Source: Companilactobacillus allii (GTDB lineage: Bacteria; Bacillota; Bacilli; Lactobacillales; Lactobacillaceae). Taken from it: a DNA stretch of 64,000 nt. Every line of letters starts with the position of its first letter. Within the stretch, counting starts at the first letter, position 1. Of the stretch, positions 18,816 through 28,046 are shown one piece after another. Location of the stretch: positions 2,346,053-2,410,052 of the forward strand of contig NZ_CP019323.1 in NCBI RefSeq assembly GCF_001971585.1. The letters run 5' to 3'. The notes under the pieces are model-generated. The model saw nothing but the letters and a program-made list of their open reading frames with translations. It was not told where the DNA came from and searched no databases. The position numbers and the translations under genes are program-made.

Positions 18816-19676
18816 CTAAAATAACTTTTCTACTAACCAGTCACAAACGAAATCAATGATTTCTGGTTGATACCACTCAATAGTCGCATGATCAGCACCT
18901 TCAACGACTACCTTATCAACTGGAACATCATCTTCTTTGAGACGACTTTCCATTTCCTCAGCCTGATATTTTGAAACAATCGTATCACTATCTCCATGCA
19001 TCAATAAAAATGGTTCCAATCCTTTTTTAACGTGATCAATTGGACTAGCAAATTTAGCATTTTCCTCAACATCTGAAATAGCATGTGCTGTATCTTCTCC
19101 AAAAGAAACACCATTGACTAATAGAGCTTCTGTTGAAGTAGTGGATTTATGAAAGTCGGTATCAATACCCTTACCTATCGTCAACAAATTAGAAATCCCA
19201 TATAATGACACTACCGCTGAAACAGTAGTATTCACAACTTCGCCAGTGTCAGGCATATATTCACTCTTTTCAGCAGTTGTTCCAAGAAATTGAGCTAGAT
19301 ATCCACCCGCAGAATCACCCATTACAGCGATTTTTTCTGGATCGATCCCATATTTCTTCGCATTATTTCGAATATAGCCTAATGCATTTTTACCGTCATT
19401 CAAGATACCAGGAAATGCGTCCGGTACTACCCGATATTCAGCCGCTGCAACAACGATTCCACGTTGTGCAATAGCAGTACGCATCTGAATGAACTTGTGA
19501 TAATTGGCGGATGTAAAACCACCACCTGGGAAATAAATTACCGCTGGCTTGGCGACATCAGTATCTGGTACAAGTAATGACATATGCATTTCTCTTATAG
19601 TGTCATTTTCTTTTATCTGTGAATAAGCTATATCGTGATACTCATTGATTTTTGGAACTGTAACTTTTACCTTCAT
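18816..19676 (-). CDS. Alpha/beta hydrolase, acetyl-esterase (Aes/HSL) type
   Basis: 286 residues from ATG 19676 (AAGGAGAGG upstream, preferred over the frame start at 19715 inside the upstream gene). Oxyanion motif YFPGGGF, nucleophile G-D-S-A-G-G, acid in HGDSDTIV and base in GADHATIEW define the hormone-sensitive-lipase-like esterases. It probably deacylates small esters. The stop of the YczE-type gene overlaps its ribosome site region, so the two are co-transcribed. Confidence 0.8.
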   Translation of the reverse strand: MKVKVTVPKINEYHDIAYSQIKENDTIREMHMSLLVPDTDVAKPAVIYFPGGGFTSANYHKFIQMRTAIAQRGIVVAAAEYRVVPDAFPGILNDGKNALGYIRNNAKKYGIDPEKIAVMGDSAGGYLAQFLGTTAEKSEYMPDTGEVVNTTVSAVVSLYGISNLLTIGKGIDTDFHKSTTSTEALLVNGVSFGEDTAHAISDVEENAKFASPIDHVKKGLEPFLLMHGDSDTIVSKYQAEEMESRLKEDDVPVDKVVVEGADHATIEWYQPEIIDFVCDWLVEKLF

Positions 19677-19695
19677 AATAACCTCTCCTTTTTGA

Positions 19696-20373
19696 TCATT
19701 GTTCTTCAATCCCATGTGCTTTGAAATTATGCTTCAAACTAGGCCAGATCAACTTGTCAGCTTCGGCGATGATAACACCATTCAATAGAATTGAAAATAA
19801 CGTACCAACATTGACCGCATAAATGGAACGTGTAGCAATAAATGCGATAAGTACAATTATAATCGGTGGTACAAAATCGATTATTTGTGCAGCTGTAGAA
19901 TTACCCTTCAAATACATGAATCTCAATATATTCGTTGTATCATCATTAGGATGCATAACAATATTTGCTCGTTGATACAGGGATATAGCAACACAAAAAC
20001 ACGCTACACCAGTAAATGACAGAATCGTTCTAATAAGCATTGGTAACTGTTGAACACCAAGTGTCGTTAACAAATTAGTGAATACATCTACAAAATAACT
20101 GAAAAATGTAATATATAATACTTCGGCAACAAAACGCTTAACATCAAGTCTTTTTATAAGAATCAAATTAGTTGTGGCATTTAAAACACCAAATATGAAC
20201 AGCATGACACCAACGTTTATACCCAGCCACTCGTTCAAATTAACAGCTGCTGCGGTCCAAATCCCACTACCCATATTGGAAGTAATGCATAATCCATTTC
20301 CAAACGCATTTAATATCAAACCAACGATCAATGCGATAATTCTGGTTTGTAATGAATTCTTGATAAGATCCAC
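19696..20373 (-). CDS. YczE/YitT-like integral membrane protein
   Basis: 225 residues with five to six membrane helices; GNGLCITSNMGSGIWTAAAVNL resembles the YczE family of Bacillus, whose biochemical role is unclear. The frame starts at GTG 20373 right after AAAGGGA, an unusually short spacing, so the exact start is uncertain. First gene of a pair with the esterase. Confidence 0.65.
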   Translation of the reverse strand: MDLIKNSLQTRIIALIVGLILNAFGNGLCITSNMGSGIWTAAAVNLNEWLGINVGVMLFIFGVLNATTNLILIKRLDVKRFVAEVLYITFFSYFVDVFTNLLTTLGVQQLPMLIRTILSFTGVACFCVAISLYQRANIVMHPNDDTTNILRFMYLKGNSTAAQIIDFVPPIIIVLIAFIATRSIYAVNVGTLFSILLNGVIIAEADKLIWPSLKHNFKAHGIEEQ

Positions 20374-20442
20374 TCCCTTTAAAATTAATTGTACAGTTCA
20401 TCTTATCACGTTAACGACTGGTACAATTACTTCATTTCATAC

Positions 20443-20484
20443 AAATAACCGATATTTACGTAAGAAAGTAAATATCGGCTATTT
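20443..20484 (-). terminator. Terminator of the surface-protein gene
   Basis: AAATA-CCGATATTTAC pairs with GTAAATATCGG-TATTT. The stem resembles the core of the dispersed intergenic repeat (GATATTTACGTAA...), but the outer arms are absent. Confidence 0.6.
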
Positions 20485-20521
20485 GCATTAGACTCAAAAA
20501 TCGAGCATATCATATTATTTT

Positions 20522-21586
20522 TTAGTGCTTAATTATACGAATTCCAATTAAACCTAATAATGAAACTAATGAAAAACTGGCTAAAGTAGTATAAAAGGCA
20601 GTCTGTCCATTACTAGTCTGTGGTAAAAGTCCTTGGTCAGCCGCAGTTTGTCCAGCAGTTTTATCTACATCAGTATCATCAGATTTTTTATCTGTAGCAG
20701 TTGTATTTGAAGTGGTTGATGGACTACTACTATTGTCAACTGTCGTAGTCGATGGTAAAAGACCACTTTGCTGAGTAGTTTCTGAATTAGAATCATTATC
20801 ATTAGTATTCAAAAGCGTAGGCTCATCACTAGACTTAGTAGCACTAGTGGAGTCAGCGGTTTGACTAGGCTCATTATCCACAGTTTCTGAGGATGTGTCC
20901 TTTTCGTTGGAATCATCAGATTCAGAAGTTACAACTTCGGCACTAGCAGCGTTGGTCACACTCTTTGGATCATCATTGCCTGTGATCACATCTTGCTTAG
21001 CTGAACTAGCCTTGCAAACATAGACTACTGTTCCACCAGTCCCTGATAACGAGCCATTTGCTGGAAGACTATCAGCACCCATCTTCACAAAAGTATATCC
21101 ATCAATACTCAATTGTTTAGTGGTGTAATTAAGATAGTTGACGTCAGTTTGATCATTTGAATGTGTAGCCTCAGTTCCTGTAGCGATTTCATTGCCGTCG
21201 GTATCAACGTACTTAACTTTGACATCCCCAACAACAACTTTACCCTGTAACTCAATCAATCCATTTTCATCAACATCGTTACTAAAGTTATAGCTAGTAT
21301 TCTCTTTAGGATCAACTGTAACCGTTACATCTTCCTCACCAATATCAGACTGTCCATCAGTAAAATGTGCTACAACCCTATTGCTAATACTATCACCCAA
21401 AATATCCGGTAACTTAACTGAACCATCATACCAATAAGTATTAGTAGTACTTGATAATGTAGTTTTCACCTGATTGCTTGTCGTAGTTTGCTCATCTGCA
21501 TGTGCAATTACAGGCTGAGATTCATATACTCCAAATCCTAATACCCACAACCCCATTGACAGTATTGCGTATTTCTTGAAATTCAT
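20522..21586 (-). CDS. Sortase-anchored surface protein with MucBP-like domain, LPQTS motif
   Basis: About 354 residues from ATG 21586 (GGGAG eight bases upstream). Signal peptide (FKKYAILSMGLWVLGFG), then a beta-domain with VKYVDTDGNEIATG as in mucin-binding MucBP repeats (about 105-180), then a long Ser/Thr/Asp-rich stalk. The C-terminus has LPQTSNGQT, a hydrophobic helix and RIIKH, a cell-wall sorting signal in which the usual G after LPxT is replaced by S. A second partial word GLLPSTT occurs in the stalk. Likely adhesin. Single gene with its own terminator. Confidence 0.7.
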   Translation of the reverse strand: MNFKKYAILSMGLWVLGFGVYESQPVIAHADEQTTTSNQVKTTLSSTTNTYWYDGSVKLPDILGDSISNRVVAHFTDGQSDIGEEDVTVTVDPKENTSYNFSNDVDENGLIELQGKVVVGDVKVKYVDTDGNEIATGTEATHSNDQTDVNYLNYTTKQLSIDGYTFVKMGADSLPANGSLSGTGGTVVYVCKASSAKQDVITGNDDPKSVTNAASAEVVTSESDDSNEKDTSSETVDNEPSQTADSTSATKSSDEPTLLNTNDNDSNSETTQQSGLLPSTTTVDNSSSPSTTSNTTATDKKSDDTDVDKTAGQTAADQGLLPQTSNGQTAFYTTLASFSLVSLLGLIGIRIIKH

Positions 21587-21720
21587 AACCAAAACTCCCT
21601 CTCCGTAAAGTCAGTAAAAATTTACATTACATTTAAATTGTAATGGCTATGTTTGAAGTAATTATGAAGTTTACGATTACATTTTGATTACTAATATATT
21701 TCAATTTTTTTATTTGTTAC

Positions 21721-22668
21721 TTAAGGTAGGACTACAACCTTACCAAAACTGTGATTACCTTGCAGATAGGAATGTGCCTGTGATACTTCTTTTAGACTGA
21801 ATACTTTGGTCGGTTCTACATCGATATGCTTAACTTCTATTAATTCAATCAATTTATTTAATAGGTTAATATCAACATCTCCAGAGTAAAACGATGTCAG
21901 ATAACAATTATTAGGTATCTCCATTATTGGATCAAATTCATCTAACGTCCAAACTCCTCCCAATTGTCCAGTTGAACTGACGATTCCATATTCATTCAAC
22001 ATCTTCAAAGAATCAGGAACAGTCTTAGGCCCCATCAGATCCAATATTTTATCGAACTTCTCACTAGTAACTAATGTTCCGTTATCATCTTGAATAACAT
22101 TATCAACACCAATCTTTACTAACAGATCAGACTTATTAAGGTTTCTAGTTGTGCTAGTTACATTGATATTACCCATAGCTTTAGCCAGTTTGGCCGCTGA
22201 AACTCCAACTCCACTAGTACCTGCACGGATCAACAAGTGATCACCATCATGAAGTTGTAAGCCAGTTAGAGAACCAAATGCAGTGTAAAAAGTCTCTGGA
22301 ATAGCAGCAAGCTTTGCCCAATCAAGATCTGAATCAATAGGGAAAATCTGCTTATTGGGAACTAATACATACTCAGCATAACTGCCATCATAATTACGTC
22401 CCATTTCTCCCATAAAAGTCATGACCTTTTGACCAACTTTTAAGTTGACATCAGTCGAATCAGAAATCACACCTACAGCTTCAATTCCTAGAATTCTAGG
22501 AAATTTTACATCTGGTGACTTACCTTCACGAGTGAATATTTCAGAATGATTGATACCAAATCCCTTAACCTCAATCAGACTCCATCCCTTTTTGACCTTT
22601 GGTGTTGGCACTTTAGTATATTTCAAAACCTCAGGACCACCGGGATTTTCTACAACGACTGCATTCAT
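21721..22668 (-). CDS. Zinc-independent quinone oxidoreductase (MDR family)
   Basis: 315 residues: EVKGFGINHSEIFTREG, RILGIEAVGVI, then LLIRAGTSGVGVSAAKLAK as the nucleotide-binding Rossmann turn. Zinc ligands are missing, as in quinone oxidoreductases. GGAAGG lies before ATG 22668. Only 12 bp separate it from the transporter gene upstream, so it is the third gene of the Rrf2-facing operon. That ties the transporter to redox or electrophile stress rather than pure osmotic control (inference). Confidence 0.8.
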   Translation of the reverse strand: MNAVVVENPGGPEVLKYTKVPTPKVKKGWSLIEVKGFGINHSEIFTREGKSPDVKFPRILGIEAVGVISDSTDVNLKVGQKVMTFMGEMGRNYDGSYAEYVLVPNKQIFPIDSDLDWAKLAAIPETFYTAFGSLTGLQLHDGDHLLIRAGTSGVGVSAAKLAKAMGNINVTSTTRNLNKSDLLVKIGVDNVIQDDNGTLVTSEKFDKILDLMGPKTVPDSLKMLNEYGIVSSTGQLGGVWTLDEFDPIMEIPNNCYLTSFYSGDVDINLLNKLIELIEVKHIDVEPTKVFSLKEVSQAHSYLQGNHSFGKVVVLP

Positions 22669-22680
22669 AATATACCTTCC

Positions 22681-24216
22681 TTATTTATCCAAAATATTGT
22701 GTTCGACTAGATAGGCATGTGCAACCTTAGATGCCTTCTCATGTTTTACTGAAACAAGATAATTCATCTTTTGCATATCTGTCACACTGATTTTTCCTGC
22801 TAATTTGTTCAAAGTCTTACGAATTCCAGGATACTTTGTCAATAACTTCTCAGATACCAATGGTGCGCCTTGATATGGTGGGAAGAATTTTTTATTATCC
22901 TTCAATGCTACCAAGTCATATTCTTGAATCTGTGGATCCGTTGTGTATCCATCAACCAAATTAACTTTTCCATTAGCAATGGCCTTATAACGGATCGACG
23001 ACTCCATAGTCTGTGTATTCCCAAATTTCAAATTATAAGCTTTACTAATTCCAGGATATCCATCACTCAATTGATAAAAGTCCGGATCAAATCCTGCATT
23101 GATCTTATCTTCAACCTTAACTAAATCAGAGACAGTCTTCAAATTATATTTTTTAGCAAAGCTCCTCTTAACGACCAATGCATAGCCATTCTCATACTTC
23201 ATTGGTTTTAAATATTCTAGATTTTCTTGCGATTTCAATAACGATTTAGCCAGTTTGTACGTAGCCTCAGGATCATGACTAGCACTCTTCTTAGTCTTGA
23301 CTAAGGATTCCAAAACAGTTCCTGTAAATTCTGGGTAAATATCAATAGATCCAGATTTCAAGGCTTTATATAGGAAGGATGTTCCACCAAAATTAGATTT
23401 TGTTGTAACTTTGATGTGTGGATTATCTTGTTCGATCAATTCCTTATACATATTGATCAAGATCTCTGGTTCACTACCCATCTTACCGGCAATCGTAATG
23501 TTAGTAGTTGGTTTAGCGACGATTCGATATCCAGCAACACCACCGATTAAGATAACCAATGTTGCAAAGACAATTCCAATTTTTCTCAAAGATAACTTAG
23601 AGATGCCACGAATCAACGCACTAAATATCAATGCTAAAATAGCGGACAAGACAGCACCGACGATCAACAATGAATTATTATTGGTTTCGATACCCAAGAT
23701 AATATAAGTTCCCAATCCACCGGCACCAATCAATGCTGCCAATGTAGCTGTACCAATAATCATAACCATGGCAATTCTTAATCCAGAGATAATCATTGGC
23801 ATAGCCAGTGGAATTTCTATTTTCACTAACTTTTTGGTTCTCGATAAACCGAATGCCTCCGCTGCTTCCTCCAAGTCAGGATCAATTGTTGTTAATCCTG
23901 AATACGTATTTTGGAATATTGGCATAACAGCATAAACTACCAGAGCAATAACTGATGGCACCGTACCAATTCCAACCAAAGGAATCAATATACCTAGTAA
24001 TGCCAAACTAGGAATAGTTTGTAAAACACTAGTTACATTTAAGATAAATTCTGCGGCTCGTTTATGTCTCATCAGAATAATTGCCAAAGGTATCGCGATA
24101 ACTGCGGCAATTAGTAATGAAACTAAAGAAATAGATATATGTTGTCCTACTGAATTTATTATGTCATTACCTTGCGTCTTGAATATATGAACAATTCCTG
24201 ACATCCTACTCACCAT
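22681..24216 (-). CDS. OpuC/EgtU-type ABC permease fused to substrate-binding domain
   Basis: 511 residues. Residues 1-215 form a six-helix ABC permease with the EAA-like loop LEEAAEAFGLSRTKKLVKIEIP. A membrane anchor leads to an extracellular binding domain beginning ITIAGKMGSEPEIL and containing IDIYPEFTGTVLESL, as in glycine betaine/carnitine/choline OpuC and ergothioneine EgtU proteins. The specificity residues cannot be assigned by eye. Its start overlaps the ATPase stop; an ATG at 24204 is an alternative start. Confidence 0.8.
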   Translation of the reverse strand: MVSRMSGIVHIFKTQGNDIINSVGQHISISLVSLLIAAVIAIPLAIILMRHKRAAEFILNVTSVLQTIPSLALLGILIPLVGIGTVPSVIALVVYAVMPIFQNTYSGLTTIDPDLEEAAEAFGLSRTKKLVKIEIPLAMPMIISGLRIAMVMIIGTATLAALIGAGGLGTYIILGIETNNNSLLIVGAVLSAILALIFSALIRGISKLSLRKIGIVFATLVILIGGVAGYRIVAKPTTNITIAGKMGSEPEILINMYKELIEQDNPHIKVTTKSNFGGTSFLYKALKSGSIDIYPEFTGTVLESLVKTKKSASHDPEATYKLAKSLLKSQENLEYLKPMKYENGYALVVKRSFAKKYNLKTVSDLVKVEDKINAGFDPDFYQLSDGYPGISKAYNLKFGNTQTMESSIRYKAIANGKVNLVDGYTTDPQIQEYDLVALKDNKKFFPPYQGAPLVSEKLLTKYPGIRKTLNKLAGKISVTDMQKMNYLVSVKHEKASKVAHAYLVEHNILDK

Positions 24217-25144
24217 CCCTTGCTAAATAATTTAAGAGACTTTGAGTGGTGATTTTAAAAATCCGTTCGTCTGAACTTTTGACCAATACAAAATCTTTTT
24301 CCTTTAATAAACGTGCGAGATCAGAGATATTATCTTCTTCATTCAAATCAGAACCTAGACCTTTAACTTCAGGACAATCTTGACTATCAATAATCAACTT
24401 GATCTTCTTATCATCAGTATGTTGACTCTTAAAGAATCCATCAACAAAGTTATTCTTAGGATTATTGATTATTTCATCTCGACTACCGATCTGCTCCAAA
24501 TGACCAACACGCATAATAGCAATCGTATTACCCAGTCTCAAAGCCTCATTCATATCATGTGTAACAAAGATAAATGTCATTTTCATTTCTTTATGAAGTT
24601 TCAAAACTAGTTCCTGTAACTGATTACGAGAAATTGGATCTAGCGCACTGAATGGTTCATCCATCAAAACAATCTTGGGATTAGAAGCCAATGCTCGAAC
24701 AATTCCGACACGTTGCTGTTCACCACCCGATAACTCATTTGGCAAACGTTTCGCATATTCTTTGGGATCAAGACCAACTTTTTCAAGTAAATCAAAGGCT
24801 ACTTTATGACGGCGTTCTTTAGTCCACTTTAAAGACTCCGGTTGAATAGTAATATTATCTTCGATAGTCAAGTTTGGGAACAAGGCGATATTTTGTAAGA
24901 CATATCCCATTTGAAGACGCATTTCTTGAAGATTGAAATCATCAATATTTTTACCATCAATAGTAATATCACCAGATGTTTGTTTTATGAGGCGATTGAT
25001 CATTTTTAAAGTAGTGGTTTTACCACTACCACTGGGTCCAACTAACACAAAAAAATCTCCGTCTTCAATTTGGAGATTCAAATCATTAATTGCAGTATTA
25101 TTATTATTTTCATACTTTTTATAGACATTCTTAAATTCAATCAT
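24206..25144 (-). CDS. ABC transporter ATP-binding protein, OpuCA-like
   Basis: 312 residues from ATG 25144, chosen because AAAGGAGC precedes it; the frame continues upstream but through the promoter. Walker A GPSGSGKTT, Q-loop MGYVLQNIALFPN, signature LSGGEQQR, Walker B VLMDEPFSALD and switch H are all present. The C-terminal 70 residues do not form a clear tandem CBS pair as in longer OpuCA proteins. It powers the fused permease-binding protein encoded next. Confidence 0.85.
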   Translation of the reverse strand: MIEFKNVYKKYENNNNTAINDLNLQIEDGDFFVLVGPSGSGKTTTLKMINRLIKQTSGDITIDGKNIDDFNLQEMRLQMGYVLQNIALFPNLTIEDNITIQPESLKWTKERRHKVAFDLLEKVGLDPKEYAKRLPNELSGGEQQRVGIVRALASNPKIVLMDEPFSALDPISRNQLQELVLKLHKEMKMTFIFVTHDMNEALRLGNTIAIMRVGHLEQIGSRDEIINNPKNNFVDGFFKSQHTDDKKIKLIIDSQDCPEVKGLGSDLNEEDNISDLARLLKEKDFVLVKSSDERIFKITTQSLLNYLARDGE

Positions 25145-25168
25145 ACAAGCTCCTTTAAATATGCACAT

Positions 25169-25219
25169 TGTAACTCGATAAGTTACAAATATAATATAAT
25201 TACATATACGCATTGTCAA
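25169..25219 (-). promoter_or_regulatory. Promoter and Rrf2-type operator of the transporter operon
   Basis: On the minus strand TTGACA (25214-25219), a 17-bp spacer and TATTAT (25191-25196) are followed by the 19-bp palindrome TGTAACT-N5-AGTTACA (25169-25187), at about the transcription start. Confidence 0.8.
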
Positions 25220-25246
25220 CATATACGCACTGAATATACATATATA

Positions 25247-25298
25247 TTGACTAAAGGCAGATCTTACCATAAGATGATATGTAATTAATAAAGTTACA
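25247..25298 (+). promoter_or_regulatory. Promoter and Rrf2-type operator of the regulator gene
   Basis: TTGACT (25247-25252), 17 bp, TAAGAT (25270-25275), then TGTAAT-N7-GTTACA (25280-25298), placed like the operator of the divergent operon. This is a mirror-image arrangement around the shared region. Confidence 0.8.
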
Positions 25299-25316
25299 TT
25301 GTTTGGAGGCAAAATA

Positions 25317-25763
25317 ATGCGTGTATCAACTAGATTCAGTGATTCCATTCATATTCTAGCGTTTATCGAAATATATAAAGACATTAGACTATCCAGTGAA
25401 GTGATTGCTAGTAGTGTTGAAACTTCCCCTGTCGTAATAAGAAGACTGATGGGAGTTCTTCGAGAGGCTGGACTAATCGCTACAAAACAAGGATCAGCCG
25501 AACCAAAATTAGCTCGAGAACCCAAAGATATTACACTACTAGATATTTATTTTGCCACGGAAGGAAACAAACCATTATTTGAATTGGATAAGAAAACTAA
25601 TCCAGAATGCATCGTAGGTGGAAATATTCAAGATGTCCTAGGCGATTATTACGAACAAGCAAAAATTTCAGCCCAACGAAAACTAAACGATACAACATTA
25701 CAGGATTTGATTGAAACAATTCTGGTAAAACAAAAAGCTAAAGAAATAGCTAACAGAGTGTGA
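25317..25763 (+). CDS. Rrf2-family transcriptional regulator
   Basis: 148 residues from ATG 25317 (GGAGG upstream; the TTG at 25299 is not favoured). Winged helix: MRVSTRFSDSIHILAFIE, SSEVIASSVETSPVVIRRLMGVLREAGLI, then LLDIYFATEG. Only one cysteine (PECIVGG) is present, so it is unlikely to be an Fe-S type such as IscR; it resembles YwnA/SaiR-type regulators that sense thiol stress. It probably represses itself, the divergent transporter operon and the NmrA-type gene at 25928. Confidence 0.8.
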   Translation: MRVSTRFSDSIHILAFIEIYKDIRLSSEVIASSVETSPVVIRRLMGVLREAGLIATKQGSAEPKLAREPKDITLLDIYFATEGNKPLFELDKKTNPECIVGGNIQDVLGDYYEQAKISAQRKLNDTTLQDLIETILVKQKAKEIANRV

Positions 25764-25919
25764 AAATGCACGGGTAATTTCCGAGCATTAACAAAAATAA
25801 TTTCGGTATTCACAAAAGCGAATATCGGAATTATTTTTGTTAAGCGGAAGAAATTGTGTTTTGGCACGCGTTTTCACTGCAAACTTGAGTAGAAATGAAG
25901 TTTGCCACAACTTTTTTTC
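25756..25919. repeat. Intergenic nested inverted repeat, copy C (inverted relative to B)
   Basis: Read on the minus strand it matches copy B nearly base for base over about 160 bp, including CTTCATTTCTACTCAA, the arm around CCAAAACACAATTTCTTCCG, the central hairpin and the return arm. The stop codon of the Rrf2 gene lies inside its outer arm (GTGTGA). It separates two convergent genes. Confidence 0.85.
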
Positions 25920-25927
25920 TAAACAAT

Positions 25928-26785
25928 CTAATTTAATTTCAAAGTTAAGAATTCACTCAAATCAGTCGCTGAATGTCCTAATATTTCTTGGTAGTCATCA
26001 GTAACAGTATCCAACAATCCCATGGCACCAGCACGATACATCGAACTTAACATATTTCCTTCACCATTTTGATCATATAAATCAGAGAATTTTTGTAGTG
26101 TAACTGGTTGATAACCGATTTTATGTCCTGAAACTTCAGACAATACATCTGCCAATTCCACCATTGTATAATTCCTATCTTGAGTAAGAGTGTAAATTTT
26201 ACCATCTTGACGTAATTCATCGGTCACTGCAACTTTGGCAAAGGCCTTGGCACTATCCTCTAAGCTAATAAATGATAAAGCCTCATTACCGACTGGGTAA
26301 ATAACATTTTTACGTTCAATTAATTCTGGCAAATACGGTATCAAGGGATCAGCGTACAATGCATTCTTAATAATTGTGAATTTTAACTTTGATTCTGCCA
26401 GACGTCTTGGTAAATAACCATAGAATGCTGACAAATCAAACGGATTATTTTCCTGATCGGCAATGAATCCCATAGCAAGAATATGTCCAATTCCAGATTT
26501 TTCAGCTGCTTTGATAACATTTTCTAGTTCACTAACACGACTGAAGCTATCATGACTTTTACTGGGAACATATACCAAAATATCCTTGCCCGTCAATGCA
26601 CTGATCATCATAGTTTCGTTATTATAATCAATTGGTAAAACTTCAATTCCCATAGAGGCAATTAAATTTGCTTTACTGGGCGTATGAACACCAACACTTA
26701 TATCTGAGTTAGGTACAAGTTTGACAATTTCTTTTAAAATTTGTGACCCCAAATGACCGGTAGCACCAGTAATAATGTATTTCAT
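25928..26785 (-). CDS. NmrA-like NAD(P)H-binding protein, quinone oxidoreductase 2 (QorB) type
   Basis: 285 residues: GATGHLGSQILKEI nucleotide-binding turn at the N-terminus, later AFYGYLPRRLAESKLKFTII. Atypical short-chain dehydrogenases of this kind act as NADPH:quinone oxidoreductases or redox sensors. Its promoter region carries the same 19-bp operator as the Rrf2 gene and the transporter operon, so it belongs to that regulon. Confidence 0.8.
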   Translation of the reverse strand: MKYIITGATGHLGSQILKEIVKLVPNSDISVGVHTPSKANLIASMGIEVLPIDYNNETMMISALTGKDILVYVPSKSHDSFSRVSELENVIKAAEKSGIGHILAMGFIADQENNPFDLSAFYGYLPRRLAESKLKFTIIKNALYADPLIPYLPELIERKNVIYPVGNEALSFISLEDSAKAFAKVAVTDELRQDGKIYTLTQDRNYTMVELADVLSEVSGHKIGYQPVTLQKFSDLYDQNGEGNMLSSMYRAGAMGLLDTVTDDYQEILGHSATDLSEFLTLKLN

Positions 26786-26815
26786 ATCTAATGACCTCTT
26801 TTCTTAATACACACA

Positions 26816-26834
26816 TGTTACTTCATTAGTTACA
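26816..26834 (-). promoter_or_regulatory. Third Rrf2-type operator
   Basis: TGTTACT-N5-AGTTACA, 31 bp upstream of the NmrA-like start, is the same length and half-site as the operators at 25169 and 25280. It is further embedded in ACACATG...CATGTGTG dyad sequence. Confidence 0.75.
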
Positions 26835-26893
26835 TGTGTGCAAGAACAAAGTTTCATTATTATGTTTATGACTAGAAAATAGCGAGAAACAAA

Positions 26894-26914
26894 AAAACCG
26901 CAAAATGCGGTTTT
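26894..26914 (-). terminator. Terminator of the WxL operon
   Basis: AAAACCGCA-AAA-TGCGGTTTT followed by a T-run on the minus strand, 18 bp after the 26932 stop. Confidence 0.85.
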
Positions 26915-26931
26915 AATTTATAACGGTTTAT

Positions 26932-27948
26932 TTAATTTTTTCTATACTTCTTATGATATACAAAAATGACAAGAATCATAATTAATAGAATGGCGATTAT
27001 AAAGGCAATTAATAAGTAATTTGGTCCACTACTCTTAGGAGCAACTGTTGTCTTCTCAAGTTTCTTAGCAGTCGCTGTTGTGATGGTGAATTTCCTATCA
27101 AAATGCCAAATTGTTGATCCACTTTTAGCATCCATGACTAGCTCATAATTGCCGGCTTTTAATGTCTGTTTTGGACTGCCAATCAAATATCCAAAGTCAC
27201 TATTAGGAGCCATGGATAAATTGGTCTTATTTTGCGTATAAACATTTTTACCCTTAGTGTTCTTTACGGTGGCATTGATCGATAAATTATCAATAATTGA
27301 AGGTGTTGGATTTATTAAATTTGCCGAAACATAATTATAGTAATTATATTGTTTCTCGCTTATGTCACCTAGTTGCAACTTTGGTTTTATTTTATCGGAA
27401 TTTTGTCTTAATTCCAATCCAATGACGTATGCATATTGATTATTGATTGTAAGACCTTTTTTACTACTATTCTTTGAAGTACTAGTTAATTCCTTAACCC
27501 TGATTCCTCCAAGGATTATTCCTGAAAATGCTTGTTTAGGAGCATTTAAGTGTAGTGTCACTAATTTAGTTGAGTTCCCATCGACTGTAACATTCTGTGG
27601 GTCATCAACTAGAGATTCAATATTATATTCTAGTCCATCTTTTTCTTCAGAACCATGAGTTCCATAATCAATAATCCCATTTTGATTTGTTAATCCACGA
27701 TTAATTGAAACTTCATATTGATGACTAGTCGTATCCTTATTGGTTATCTTAATAGTTAAATCCTGGCTTTGCCCTGGAGTAACTTTTAAATTAAAATATG
27801 ATCCTGATTTTTCAATTTGATTATCCGGAAGATCCGCGCCTACGGTATAGTTCAAAGTATCGGCTTTGACCGACGTAGATCCCACCGTAAAAAGTAAAAA
27901 TATTGAAACCAATCCCAAAATCATTGGTAAAAATATCTTCTTTAGCAT
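26932..27948 (-). CDS. WxL-interacting cell-surface protein (DUF916/DUF3324)
   Basis: About 338 residues from ATG 27948 (GGAAGG upstream). Signal peptide, then an Ig-like DUF916 domain (YFNLKVTPGQSQDLTIKITN), a DUF3324 domain (GGIRVKEL ... LELRQN), and a C-terminal membrane helix with a basic tail. In Enterococcus and Lactobacillus these proteins bind WxL-domain proteins and peptidoglycan. It follows the WxL gene at 28047 by about 100 bp, forming the classic two-gene pair. Confidence 0.85.
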   Translation of the reverse strand: MLKKIFLPMILGLVSIFLLFTVGSTSVKADTLNYTVGADLPDNQIEKSGSYFNLKVTPGQSQDLTIKITNKDTTSHQYEVSINRGLTNQNGIIDYGTHGSEEKDGLEYNIESLVDDPQNVTVDGNSTKLVTLHLNAPKQAFSGIILGGIRVKELTSTSKNSSKKGLTINNQYAYVIGLELRQNSDKIKPKLQLGDISEKQYNYYNYVSANLINPTPSIIDNLSINATVKNTKGKNVYTQNKTNLSMAPNSDFGYLIGSPKQTLKAGNYELVMDAKSGSTIWHFDRKFTITTATAKKLEKTTVAPKSSGPNYLLIAFIIAILLIMILVIFVYHKKYRKN

Positions 27949-28046
27949 TGTCACACATCCTTCCAAAAAAAACGAGATGTGAGGTTACACGCCTCAGATT
28001 TCGATAAAAGAAAGACAATACAAATTAGTATTGTCTCTCAAAAATA

